IMG/VR virus record: IMGVR_UViG_3300046777_001606
Location: 1 to 64,000 of that record
From: a virus
Direction: 5' to 3' (one strand)
DNA length: 64,000 nucleotides
This document shows positions 21,156 through 26,705 of this stretch, in pieces. Below the pieces are notes generated by a model. It was given only the letters and a program-made list of their open reading frames with translations. It made no database searches and had not been told where the DNA came from. The position numbers were made by a program, and so were the translations under genes. How positions within the stretch are numbered: the stretch's first letter is position 1; every line of letters begins with the position of its first letter.

Positions 21156-21908
21156 ATGACTTACAAAACTGACGGTTCTGTTCACCATGGTGGTGTGAAG
21201 AATGAGGACCTCACGGTTCGTATTCTGAATGAGAAAAAGATTTACTCTCACCCTGTAGAGAAGCGTGGTGGCACTAAAGTGAAAGAAGATGCCGTCGCTG
21301 GTTATCAACGTATCAGCATCAAGCGCAAGGAAGGTATCACTAACGGTTCCTTCGATTGGTTCAACACCAGCAGCTACAATGATGTGCTGGGTGATACTTT
21401 TACCCACTTTCTTTCTAACATGAAAGAGTTGCGGCAGATGCCTCAATCGCTGCGCTCTGATGAAGATTTTGTCCTGAAGATTCGGGATAGTTTCAATGCT
21501 CTCTGTGAGTTGGCGTTGGATAGTCTTACCTCCGATCAGGTTGTTGAGATCCTGAAGCGTGGTCTGATTGATGCTAACTCTGGTTTTGATGTTGTGATCA
21601 ACGACACCAAGACTTCGGAGATTTATGTGTTCTCTGCGGACCAACATCCTGCTCACGATTACATCGCCAAGGGTTACACTGCTATTCTCAAAGGCAATGG
21701 TAAATCGTCCCGTATGATCTACTTTGTAGATGCTGCTGGGAATGTGTATGATTGTGGTCTGCGTTTGCGGGTGACCAGCAACAACGGCATCAACGCTTTC
21801 CTGGGCACCAGTAAAGCAAACTCCAACAGTCAAGTTGTCATCAAACTGCAGCAGGATAAAGTGAAGCAACTCCTGCAGCAGATCGGCACCGAGGCGACCA
21901 GTTACTGA
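21156..21908 (+). CDS. Possible PD-(D/E)XK-like nuclease-fold protein (250 aa)
   Basis: I chose ATG 21156, after the promoter, over a TTG that lies in the -35. An N-terminal helix with 'HHGGVKNED' (Glu17), then Asp45 in 'KEDAV' and the strand 'ISIKRK' with Lys56, resembles the E...D...xK layout of restriction-endonuclease-like folds, though the usual acidic residue two before Lys is Ser54. The rest (helical middle, C-terminal beta part with a Lys/Gln-rich helix) is not recognised. It follows the ligase-like gene but has its own promoter. Function is an inference. Confidence 0.5.
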   Translation: MTYKTDGSVHHGGVKNEDLTVRILNEKKIYSHPVEKRGGTKVKEDAVAGYQRISIKRKEGITNGSFDWFNTSSYNDVLGDTFTHFLSNMKELRQMPQSLRSDEDFVLKIRDSFNALCELALDSLTSDQVVEILKRGLIDANSGFDVVINDTKTSEIYVFSADQHPAHDYIAKGYTAILKGNGKSSRMIYFVDAAGNVYDCGLRLRVTSNNGINAFLGTSKANSNSQVVIKLQQDKVKQLLQQIGTEATSY

Positions 21909-21919
21909 ACTGGCACACA

Positions 21920-21939
21920 GGGGGGCGACACTGCCCCCT
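21920..21939 (+). terminator. GC hairpin after the 21156 gene (no T run)
   Basis: GGGGGC (21921-21926) pairs with GCCCCC (21933-21938) around a six-base loop. It follows TGGCACA (21911-21917). No T run, so termination may be weak or factor dependent. Confidence 0.6.
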
Positions 21940-21954
21940 CCGACCCCTTATACT
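21925..21954 (+). promoter_or_regulatory. Promoter in hairpin (GCGACA-18-TATACT)
   Basis: GCGACA in the hairpin stem/loop (21925-21930) is 18 bp from TATACT (21949-21954), 23 nt before the ATG at 21977. Same layout as 9277 and 20108. The leader contains a CAGTTCAA block shared with other leaders in this region. Confidence 0.55.
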
Positions 21955-21976
21955 GACATCAGTTCAAAGGAACCCC

Positions 21977-22228
21977 ATGAAAGTCCAGCAAGTCGGCAGC
22001 AACCAAACCGAGGTGACCCTGGCTGACGGGACCTGCGTCCTGTTCTCCTATCAGACTCCCGTTGCCGCGATCGTCCCTGGCAAAGGATGGATGCGGACCG
22101 CTTACAAGTGGAGCGCCACCACCACCAAGCATGTCAACGCTTGGATCCGTAAGAATCGCGGCTCCTATGTGATCGATGAGGTCGCCAGTGTGCCACAGTG
22201 GGATCTGGACCAACTGGTGGCATTCTGA
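21977..22228 (+). CDS. Conserved hypothetical protein (83 aa)
   Basis: A beta-rich 83-residue protein: 'TEVTLADGTCVLFSYQTPVAA' followed by a basic 'KWSATTTKHVNAWIRKN' helix and a short C-terminus. I recall the pattern from other phages (a small family of unknown function). Rising GC content begins here. Own promoter upstream. Confidence 0.78.
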   Translation: MKVQQVGSNQTEVTLADGTCVLFSYQTPVAAIVPGKGWMRTAYKWSATTTKHVNAWIRKNRGSYVIDEVASVPQWDLDQLVAF

Positions 22229-22241
22229 CCTCCTGACCCTT

Positions 22242-22247
22242 TACAAT
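22242..22247 (+). promoter_or_regulatory. Possible -10 box (TACAAT)
   Basis: TACAAT, 21 nt before the ATG at 22269, followed by the CTCAGTTCAA leader block that recurs near 22770 and 23747. No clear -35. Confidence 0.4.
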
Positions 22248-22268
22248 ACTCTCAGTTCAATCGACACC

Positions 22269-22517
22269 ATGCTGAACTTCCTCCTGGATCACCTGCCCGT
22301 CTTCCTTAACGTAGACTGCCAGGGCAGCTCCGCTTGTGATGCCATCATCCTGTCGCCCCTGACCCGTACCGCGATCGTTAAGTGGCAGTCGGGCAGTGTG
22401 AGCGGGCATCCCTGCCGCCGCCGTGACATGCTGCCCCTGCTGTTCAACCGCGACCTGAGCCGTGGACAGTGGGCAAACCGCACCCTCCTGCAGGATCATC
22501 GGACGGTGACCCTGTAA
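22269..22517 (+). CDS. Small protein, possibly KTSC-domain-like (82 aa)
   Basis: ATG 22269 follows the CAGTTCAA leader. The order of a beta strand, 'SPLTRTAIVKWQSGS', a basic region, then a helix with 'SRGQWANRTLL' vaguely matches small KTSC-like domains (a strand-rich domain ending in an S.G.(F/W)(N).. helix). The match is weak. GC-rich codons set it apart from upstream genes. Confidence 0.6.
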   Translation: MLNFLLDHLPVFLNVDCQGSSACDAIILSPLTRTAIVKWQSGSVSGHPCRRRDMLPLLFNRDLSRGQWANRTLLQDHRTVTL

Positions 22518-22544
22518 AATTATTCCATACCAAACGAACCGACC

Positions 22545-22721
22545 ATGACCTACGCTCAGATCACTGCCTCCGAACTCTCTGCCTCTGAGGCACGTTGTGC
22601 CATCTTTGACCTGGCAGACGACTTCTCCTGGGAGACCGTCGCCCGTGAGATGATCGCCCGCATGAGTGGCGATGAGGCACGGGAGTTTGTGGACGACTTC
22701 ATCCGCCTCTATGCCGATTGA
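22545..22721 (+). CDS. Small acidic helical protein (58 aa)
   Basis: ATG 22545 follows an ACGAACC leader also seen before other genes here. Two amphipathic acidic helices (residues 8-30 and 33-57). GC-rich codons. Terminated by the hairpin at 22735. Family unknown. Confidence 0.7.
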   Translation: MTYAQITASELSASEARCAIFDLADDFSWETVAREMIARMSGDEAREFVDDFIRLYAD

Positions 22722-22734
22722 GGCACTGGCACAA

Positions 22735-22769
22735 GGGGGGCTCTGACCCCCCACCCCTGGCTCTATACT
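22735..22769 (+). promoter_or_regulatory. GC hairpin with promoter (CTGACC-15-TATACT)
   Basis: GGGGGG (22735-22740) pairs with CCCCCC (22747-22752); CTGACC overlaps its loop; TATACT is at 22764-22769. The 15-bp spacing is short, so the -35 is doubtful. Preceded by TGGCACA (22727-22733) and followed by the CAGTTCAAACAACGAACCC leader. Confidence 0.5.
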
Positions 22770-22793
22770 GATCTCAGTTCAAACAACGAACCC

Positions 22794-22970
22794 ATGCGCT
22801 ACAACCCCGCCACCGACCGCGCCATCTCCATCGATGAGATCGCTGAGCAGTGCCGCCGCGCTATTATGAAAGCCCACACCCCTGTGGAGGCTGCTATCGC
22901 TGCCCAACCGATCTACGATGAGGTTCTGACCTTCTCCCGTTGGGAGGATGATATGCTGGTGGCTGCCTGA
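22794..22970 (+). CDS. Small hypothetical protein (58 aa)
   Basis: ATG 22794 directly follows the CGAACCC leader. A helical Ala-rich sequence with one Cys. No motif. The TGATG junction couples it to the next gene. Confidence 0.7.
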   Translation: MRYNPATDRAISIDEIAEQCRRAIMKAHTPVEAAIAAQPIYDEVLTFSRWEDDMLVAA

Positions 22971-23143
22971 TGCTCGCCATTCAACCCGCCAGCTGGGGCA
23001 ACCTTGACGAATGGGGTTGCCTCTGGGCTGAGACGATGGAGGAAGCCAAACGCGCTGCCCAATCCCTCCGCGAACCTGCTATGATATGGAAGGTTGGCGC
23101 CGCTGCTGCCTTCCCCCTGACCCTTCACCTTCCGATCCGATGA
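22970..23143 (+). CDS. Small hypothetical protein (57 aa)
   Basis: ATG 22970 overlaps the previous TGA; stop overlaps the next ATG. Trp-rich N-terminus, an Ala/Glu/Arg helix, then a Pro/Leu tail. GC-rich codons. Function unknown. Confidence 0.65.
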   Translation: MLAIQPASWGNLDEWGCLWAETMEEAKRAAQSLREPAMIWKVGAAAAFPLTLHLPIR

Positions 23144-23280
23144 TCCGCTACGAAGTCCGTTACCAGGTCCCCTACAATGCCTGTGAGTGGCGCTCGCAAT
23201 GGTTCCCCACCTTGGCTGAAGCCGAGCGCATGATTGCCTTCTATCGCAGCTGTGGGTCGCCTGCTCACTTGGCTGCCTGA
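23140..23280 (+). CDS. Small hypothetical protein (46 aa)
   Basis: ATG 23140 overlaps the preceding stop; a longer in-frame form upstream lies inside the previous gene and is rejected. A beta strand with Arg/Tyr followed by an Ala-rich helix, ending in Ala-Ala. Function unknown. Confidence 0.65.
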   Translation: MIRYEVRYQVPYNACEWRSQWFPTLAEAERMIAFYRSCGSPAHLAA

Positions 23281-23286
23281 TACAAT
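23281..23286 (+). promoter_or_regulatory. Possible -10 box (TACAAT)
   Basis: TACAAT preceded by TG (TGATACAAT), an extended -10, 57 nt before the ATG at 23343. Overlaps the stop of the previous gene. No -35 seen. Confidence 0.35.
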
Positions 23287-23342
23287 GGGAACGGGTGCGC
23301 CCTTAAAGACGCCCACCAAACCACACTGATACAAACGAACTC

Positions 23343-23486
23343 ATGACCAGCAACCTTGCCGTTTCCCTGCTCCGCCGTGGGCGCAATGGGGATGAGATCC
23401 TGCAGATCCTGGAGACGATCGCCAACGATGAGGCAGACGCAAACATCGCTGATGCCGCTGCCCACTTCGAAGCGATCCAATTCTGA
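23343..23486 (+). CDS. Small helical protein (47 aa)
   Basis: ATG 23343 follows an ACAAACGAACTC leader like those at other genes here. Arg/Leu N-terminus, then an Asp/Ala-rich helix. Followed 12 nt later by the UUCG hairpin terminator. Confidence 0.68.
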   Translation: MTSNLAVSLLRRGRNGDEILQILETIANDEADANIADAAAHFEAIQF

Positions 23487-23498
23487 ATCTGACCACTG

Positions 23499-23523
23499 CC
23501 CCCCACGGTTCGCCGCTGGGGGG
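23499..23523 (+). terminator. GC-rich hairpin with UUCG tetraloop
   Basis: CCCCCCA (23499-23505) pairs with TGGGGGG (23517-23523) and inner CGG with CCG, closing TTCG (23509-23512), with one bulged C at 23516. Very stable. No T run after it. A TATACT follows 4 bases later. Confidence 0.7.
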
Positions 23524-23526
23524 TCT

Positions 23527-23532
23527 TATACT
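23527..23532 (+). promoter_or_regulatory. -10 box (TATACT) after hairpin
   Basis: TATACT 4 nt after the hairpin at 23523 and 24 nt before the ATG at 23556. No -35 found at 17 bp. Confidence 0.45.
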
Positions 23533-23555
23533 ATGGGGACACAAGCAAACGACCC

Positions 23556-23723
23556 ATGACCCGCTACGACGTGATCTGCCCCTCCGCTCCCTGGGAGAAC
23601 ACCACCACCGATGAGGACCGTGCCTGGGACCTCTGCTACTCCCTGTCCGAGGAGTACGGTTACGCCCAGGTCCGCCACAATGAGACGGGCATCATCATCG
23701 GGGAGTACACCAACGGGCAGTGA
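23556..23723 (+). CDS. Small acidic hypothetical protein (55 aa)
   Basis: ATG 23556 is preceded by an AAACGACCC leader. Mixed alpha/beta acidic peptide with a central 'DRAWDLCYSLSEEYGYAQVR' helix-turn. GC-rich codons. Function unknown. Confidence 0.7.
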   Translation: MTRYDVICPSAPWENTTTDEDRAWDLCYSLSEEYGYAQVRHNETGIIIGEYTNGQ

Positions 23724-23740
23724 GCCCCCCCGATCCGTGC

Positions 23741-23746
23741 TACAAT
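23741..23746 (+). promoter_or_regulatory. Possible -10 box (TACAAT)
   Basis: TACAAT with upstream TGC (extended -10 type), 24 nt before the ATG at 23770; the leader again has CTCAGTTCA. No clear -35. Confidence 0.4.
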
Positions 23747-23769
23747 TCTCTCAGTTCACCACCCGACCG

Positions 23770-23946
23770 ATGCGCCTCTCCCCCGCTACCCGCCTCACCG
23801 ATCGCCAGATGATCTGGGTGGCATACCGCAACGACGGCACCAACTTCAACCGCCTGACCCCTCCCTGGGGGACGACTGCTAGCATGTGGGCGGCACAGTT
23901 CGCTGAGCTCCATGCCGATGATGTGAAGGAGCCCACCTTCGGGTGA
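23770..23946 (+). CDS. Small hypothetical protein (58 aa)
   Basis: I chose ATG 23770 after the leader over an upstream in-frame start inside the previous gene. Helical Trp-containing peptide ending 'EPTFG'. GC-rich codons. No motif recognised. Confidence 0.7.
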   Translation: MRLSPATRLTDRQMIWVAYRNDGTNFNRLTPPWGTTASMWAAQFAELHADDVKEPTFG

Positions 23947-23958
23947 CCCTTCACCTGC

Positions 23959-23964
23959 TACAAT
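23959..23964 (+). promoter_or_regulatory. Possible -10 box (TACAAT)
   Basis: TACAAT 41 nt before the ATG at 24006, with a CTGC upstream. No -35 match. The leader contains an inverted CGTG/CACG pair near 23983-23992. Confidence 0.35.
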
Positions 23965-24005
23965 ATTCTCAACCACATCGCCCCGTGTCGATCACGGGTC
24001 ACCCC

Positions 24006-24215
24006 ATGTCCCCCATCCGCATCAAAGACGCTCGCCGCCAGCTGGACCGTTTGGATCTTGTCTGCCGTGAGGGCGGCAAGCATCGGGTTTACACCTGCCC
24101 CCGTCGCCCTGAGTTGCGCCTGACCCTACCCCATCGCGGCTCAGGTTCGCGTCCTACCCTGTCGATCGGCATGACCCACACCTTCCATAAGTTTGTGGAG
24201 GCAGTCGCTGCCTGA
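24006..24215 (+). CDS. Small basic protein, HicA-like outline (69 aa)
   Basis: ATG 24006. A helix ('DARRQLDRLDL'), 'GGKHRVYTC', a strand 'LRLTLPHRG', then 'THTFHKFVEA' resembles the short HicA dsRBD-like fold, where a helix is followed by a Gly-x-His and two strands. No HicB-like antitoxin is adjacent, so a working toxin-antitoxin pair is unlikely. It could equally be a generic small RNA-binding protein. Last gene of the GC-rich block. Confidence 0.6.
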   Translation: MSPIRIKDARRQLDRLDLVCREGGKHRVYTCPRRPELRLTLPHRGSGSRPTLSIGMTHTFHKFVEAVAA

Positions 24216-24254
24216 TTCGTTCGTGACCCTCTGAGGGCACAGAGGGCAGTTAAT

Positions 24255-24281
24255 CCGCCGCGCCCCCCGTAAGGGCGGCGG
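24255..24281 (+). terminator. GC-rich hairpin closing the GC-rich block
   Basis: CCGCCG (24255-24260) pairs with CGGCGG (24276-24281), with more pairs inside broken by one bulge. No T run. Lies at the junction between the GC-rich early genes and the AT-rich late genes, 20 nt before a late promoter octamer. Confidence 0.6.
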
Positions 24282-24300
24282 GCCGTGTCGATCCCCGATA

Positions 24301-24308
24301 TATAAATC
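24301..24308 (+). promoter_or_regulatory. Putative T4-type late promoter (TATAAATC)
   Basis: TATAAATC differs from the T4 late consensus TATAAATA at one base, without a -35. It lies 32 nt before the ATG at 24340, where base composition drops from GC-rich to AT-rich. Confidence 0.55.
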
Positions 24309-24339
24309 GCTAACTACCCTAACCTACAGAGGTGACAAA

Positions 24340-24480
24340 ATGCGAGAGAGATATCATAAAAATAAAAAAATTTCCGGAGGTGAAATAAACTTCATAGAGG
24401 AACTCAAATATATCTTTTTGTGCCTCAAAGAAACTCTAAAAATCCTTATATATAAAGGAAGTTACGAACCAAAAAAGTAA
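24340..24480 (+). CDS. Small basic protein (46 aa)
   Basis: ATG 24340 follows GAGGTGAC, a good ribosome site. Basic N-terminus, then a hydrophobic amphipathic helix at residues 17-38 with one Cys. Near the gene's start an internal CCGGAGGTGA resembles another ribosome site, but no second start is nearby. Function unknown. Confidence 0.6.
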   Translation: MRERYHKNKKISGGEINFIEELKYIFLCLKETLKILIYKGSYEPKK

Positions 24481-24504
24481 CAAAAAATTCCGGCAAAATT
24501 TTTT

Positions 24505-24702
24505 ATGCGTGAAAGAAAAATATATAACATCTACTTAAAAGATCATTGCATCTATCACAATCTTTCACAAGAGGAATTTGATAAGGTATGGAGTAGTCTT
24601 GAACACATGGTAGACTTATTAGATACTAAAACACATAAAGAAGAATTAAGATATACGGAAGTATCTGAGGGAGAGGAAACCTCACTAAACCCTATACATT
24701 GA
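24505..24702 (+). CDS. Conserved small cyanophage protein (65 aa)
   Basis: A strand 'YNIYLKDHCIYHNLS' then 'EEFDKVWSSLEHMVDLL', a strand-helix layout shared with the short protein at 25521 ('FNILLKGYKIHENLTHEECSDILMNL'). I recall such peptides close to the baseplate genes of cyanomyoviruses. The C-terminus is acidic. Function unknown. Confidence 0.78.
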   Translation: MRERKIYNIYLKDHCIYHNLSQEEFDKVWSSLEHMVDLLDTKTHKEELRYTEVSEGEETSLNPIH

Positions 24703-24727
24703 CAATTACTAAATAGCACGATAGAAT
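24699..24727 (+). promoter_or_regulatory. Promoter TTGACA-17-TAGAAT containing CTAAATAG
   Basis: TTGACA (24699-24704, full consensus), 17 bp, TAGAAT (24722-24727). The spacer contains CTAAATAG (24709-24716), a late-type octamer, so the glycosyltransferase gene could be read both early and late. Confidence 0.6.
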
Positions 24728-24750
24728 TGAACTGAAGGTTATTCAAACTT

Positions 24751-25521
24751 ATGGCAAAAGGATTTACTGTTAAGACTGTTGCTCCCAAATCTAAGCCACA
24801 GGAAGATTGGGACTATGCAGCAATTAAGCAAAGAATGCAAGGAAAATCAATTGTATTCTGTTTACCTGGGAGAGGATGTTCGTACATCTTTTTGAAAGCT
24901 TTTGTACAACTTTGTTTTGATCTTGTACAAAATGGTATGAGTATTCAGATCTCTCAAGATTATTCATCCATGGTAAACTTTGCACGTTGTAAGGTTCTTG
25001 GAGCGAATGTTCTGAGAGGACCTAAGCAAGTTCCCTGGGATGGAAAACTGGAATATGATTATCAGCTTTGGATTGATAATGATATTGTATTTGATACAAA
25101 TAAGTTCTGGCAACTCTGCGATTTAGCACTTCCAGAAGAAGGTGAAGAAAAAGAAATCACTGCTGGTTGGTATGCAACAGAAGATGGATTTACAACATCA
25201 GTTGCACATTGGCTCGAAGAAGATGATTTCCGTAAGAATGGTGGAGTGATGAATCACGAAACCGTAGAAACCATGAGTAAGCGTCGTAAGCCTTTTACGG
25301 TTGATTACACTGGTTTCGGTTGGGTTATGATTAAGAGAGGTGTATTCGAAAATCTTGAATACCCTTGGTTTGCTCCTAAGATGCAAGTCTTTGAATCTGG
25401 TGCAGTTCAAGATATGTGTGGCGAAGACGTTTCATTCTGTCTTGATGCTAAAGATGCTGGATTTGAAATCTGGTGCGATCCACGCATTCGTGTTGGACAT
25501 GAGAAGACTCGTGTAATCTGA
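24751..25521 (+). CDS. Glycosyltransferase, GT-A type (256 aa)
   Basis: A Rossmann-like N-terminal part is followed by the metal-binding Asp109-Asn-Asp111 (DxD) and a C-terminal 'GEDVSFC...DAGFEIWCDPRIRVGH' with Glu225-Asp226 and His250, the usual GT-A acceptor/metal end motif. It should move a sugar from a nucleotide-sugar to an acceptor in the host cytoplasm. Acceptor might be a virion protein, modified base or lipid. Placed directly before baseplate genes, so a virion protein is my first guess. The next gene starts at a TGATG overlap. Confidence 0.82.
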   Translation: MAKGFTVKTVAPKSKPQEDWDYAAIKQRMQGKSIVFCLPGRGCSYIFLKAFVQLCFDLVQNGMSIQISQDYSSMVNFARCKVLGANVLRGPKQVPWDGKLEYDYQLWIDNDIVFDTNKFWQLCDLALPEEGEEKEITAGWYATEDGFTTSVAHWLEEDDFRKNGGVMNHETVETMSKRRKPFTVDYTGFGWVMIKRGVFENLEYPWFAPKMQVFESGAVQDMCGEDVSFCLDAKDAGFEIWCDPRIRVGHEKTRVI

Positions 25522-25682
25522 TGAAATTTAATATCTTACTTAAAGGATATAAAATTCATGAGAATCTCACACATGAAGAATGTTCTGATATTCTCATGAA
25601 TCTTTCAGAAAGGTATTATGATAAGTATGATTTTGAAGCAGAAGATCTTGAAGTTGAACCAATTTTGGAGGAAAGTGATTAA
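25521..25682 (+). CDS. Small acidic protein, paralogous to 24505 (53 aa)
   Basis: ATG 25521 overlaps the glycosyltransferase stop. The 'FNILLKGYKIHENLTHEE' start matches the strand-helix layout of the 24505 product. The C-terminus is Glu-rich. Stop overlaps the next ATG. Function unknown. Confidence 0.75.
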   Translation: MKFNILLKGYKIHENLTHEECSDILMNLSERYYDKYDFEAEDLEVEPILEESD

Positions 25683-25828
25683 TGGCTGGTAGTAGAAAAT
25701 CTCTGTCGAATAAAGTAATTATTGAATCAAAACCCAAAAAAACCCGACAGGGTGCTGGGAAGCACACAAAGTATGCTTCAACAAGCAGAAACGGTGCTAG
25801 GAAGCGTTATCGCGGTCAGGGGAATTGA
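25682..25828 (+). CDS. Small basic conserved cyanophage protein (48 aa)
   Basis: TAATG start. Very basic (Lys/Arg), with 'RQGAGKHTKY' and 'ARKRYRGQGN' segments, like a ribosomal or nucleoid peptide. I recall a near-identical one in other T4-like cyanophages at this place. RNA or DNA binding is likely from charge alone. Confidence 0.8.
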   Translation: MAGSRKSLSNKVIIESKPKKTRQGAGKHTKYASTSRNGARKRYRGQGN

Positions 25829-26043
25829 TTCAATTAAACCCACAAATCCCAGTTGTTACCCCCAAAGGTAATGGCTGGGCATTTTTTTGTATTGACCGTT
25901 CTCAAGAACATGACTTAGAATGGGTAGTCTTTCTTAATACAACTGGAGAGTGTTGGACATTTAAGAATTCTGATATTCGTATTCAGAAAAACTACACATT
26001 GCATAGATATAATATATCAGGCATTGGTACATGTACCATCTAG
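25825..26043 (+). CDS. Conserved hypothetical protein, TTG start (72 aa)
   Basis: The only plausible start is TTG at 25825, overlapping the preceding TGA and preceded by AGGGGA. The beta-rich sequence 'LNPQIPVVTPKGNGWAFF' and 'DLEWVVFLNTTGECWTF' recalls a cyanomyovirus family of unknown function. Its 3' end overlaps the next gene. Confidence 0.7.
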   Translation: MIQLNPQIPVVTPKGNGWAFFCIDRSQEHDLEWVVFLNTTGECWTFKNSDIRIQKNYTLHRYNISGIGTCTI

Positions 26044-26705
26044 ACTCGCAGGAAGAATGGAACGCAATTCATCCAGACGATCTGTGGGTTTATAATAAAT
26101 TGTTTTTGAGCCAAAAATTAGGGTATCTTTGCGGTCCAGTTGGAGTTCCTGTGCCTCATCCAGATACTTATATTGTGCGTCCGATGTTCAATTTGTTGGG
26201 TATGGGGCGCTTTGCTCGATTAGAATGGATAGACAAGACAACAGATCACTTTCATCCCTCAGAGTTTTGGTGTGAGGTCTTTGAAGGTGATCATATAAGT
26301 GTAGATTTCTATCAAAAATCACCAATTTTGACTGTTTTAGGTATGAGAGAACCGGAAAATCCTCTATATAAATGGTCAAGATGGGAAAAAATTGAAAAGA
26401 ACATTGAATTTCCCAAAATATTAACCAATCTATCTGGTAATTATGACTATATTAATTGTGAATTTATTGGAAATCGTCTAATTGAAGTGCATTTTAGACA
26501 AAATCCAGACTTTAGATACGATAATGATGTTGCTATACCAGTGTGGGATGATGATAAAAAGCAAAACTATGAAAATTTAAAGTTTATAGAGGACAAAGAC
26601 TACTTAAGAAAAGGATTTTTTATTGAAAAACGGGATAGCAACCCCGTTAAAAGTTCTGATTTAACCAAATCAGGAGAGCAAAATGGGAAAACCCTCAGAT
26701 CGTAA
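26031..26705 (+). CDS. Conserved cyanophage protein, possibly ATP-grasp-like (224 aa)
   Basis: Conserved-looking globular protein. 'YIVRPMFNLLGMGRFARLEWI' (middle) and 'GNYDYINCEFIGNRLIEVHFRQNPDF' (C-terminal) recall the metal/ATP-contacting strands of ATP-grasp enzymes, in which an E-V-(N/H) strand precedes an Arg-Pro/Asn-Pro. The Gly-rich loop of that fold is not clearly seen. It is not gp53 by sequence. Adjacent to baseplate gene 25. Function unknown. Confidence 0.75.
   Translation: MYHLDSQEEWNAIHPDDLWVYNKLFLSQKLGYLCGPVGVPVPHPDTYIVRPMFNLLGMGRFARLEWIDKTTDHFHPSEFWCEVFEGDHISVDFYQKSPILTVLGMREPENPLYKWSRWEKIEKNIEFPKILTNLSGNYDYINCEFIGNRLIEVHFRQNPDFRYDNDVAIPVWDDDKKQNYENLKFIEDKDYLRKGFFIEKRDSNPVKSSDLTKSGEQNGKTLRS

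Noticed and set aside
21126-21869. Antisense frame of 247 codons
   Set aside because: Opposite the 21156 gene, which has a promoter with 17-bp spacing and a terminator-like hairpin. Antisense product has no recognisable features.
22257-22754. Antisense frame of 165 codons in the GC-rich block
   Set aside because: GC-rich DNA gives long chance frames. The + strand genes there have leaders, starts and stop/start coupling.
24006-24215. HicAB toxin-antitoxin module
   Set aside because: No HicB-like antitoxin gene up- or downstream. Only a weak HicA-like outline remains, reported as such.
1-24300. tRNA genes
   Set aside because: Many cyanomyoviruses carry tRNAs, so I looked for T-loop and acceptor-stem patterns in the gaps. 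Gaps are too short and none has a cloverleaf-like arrangement.
26031-26705. Baseplate wedge gp53
   Set aside because: The position next to gene 25 made this tempting, but length and sequence pattern do not fit gp53 as I know it.
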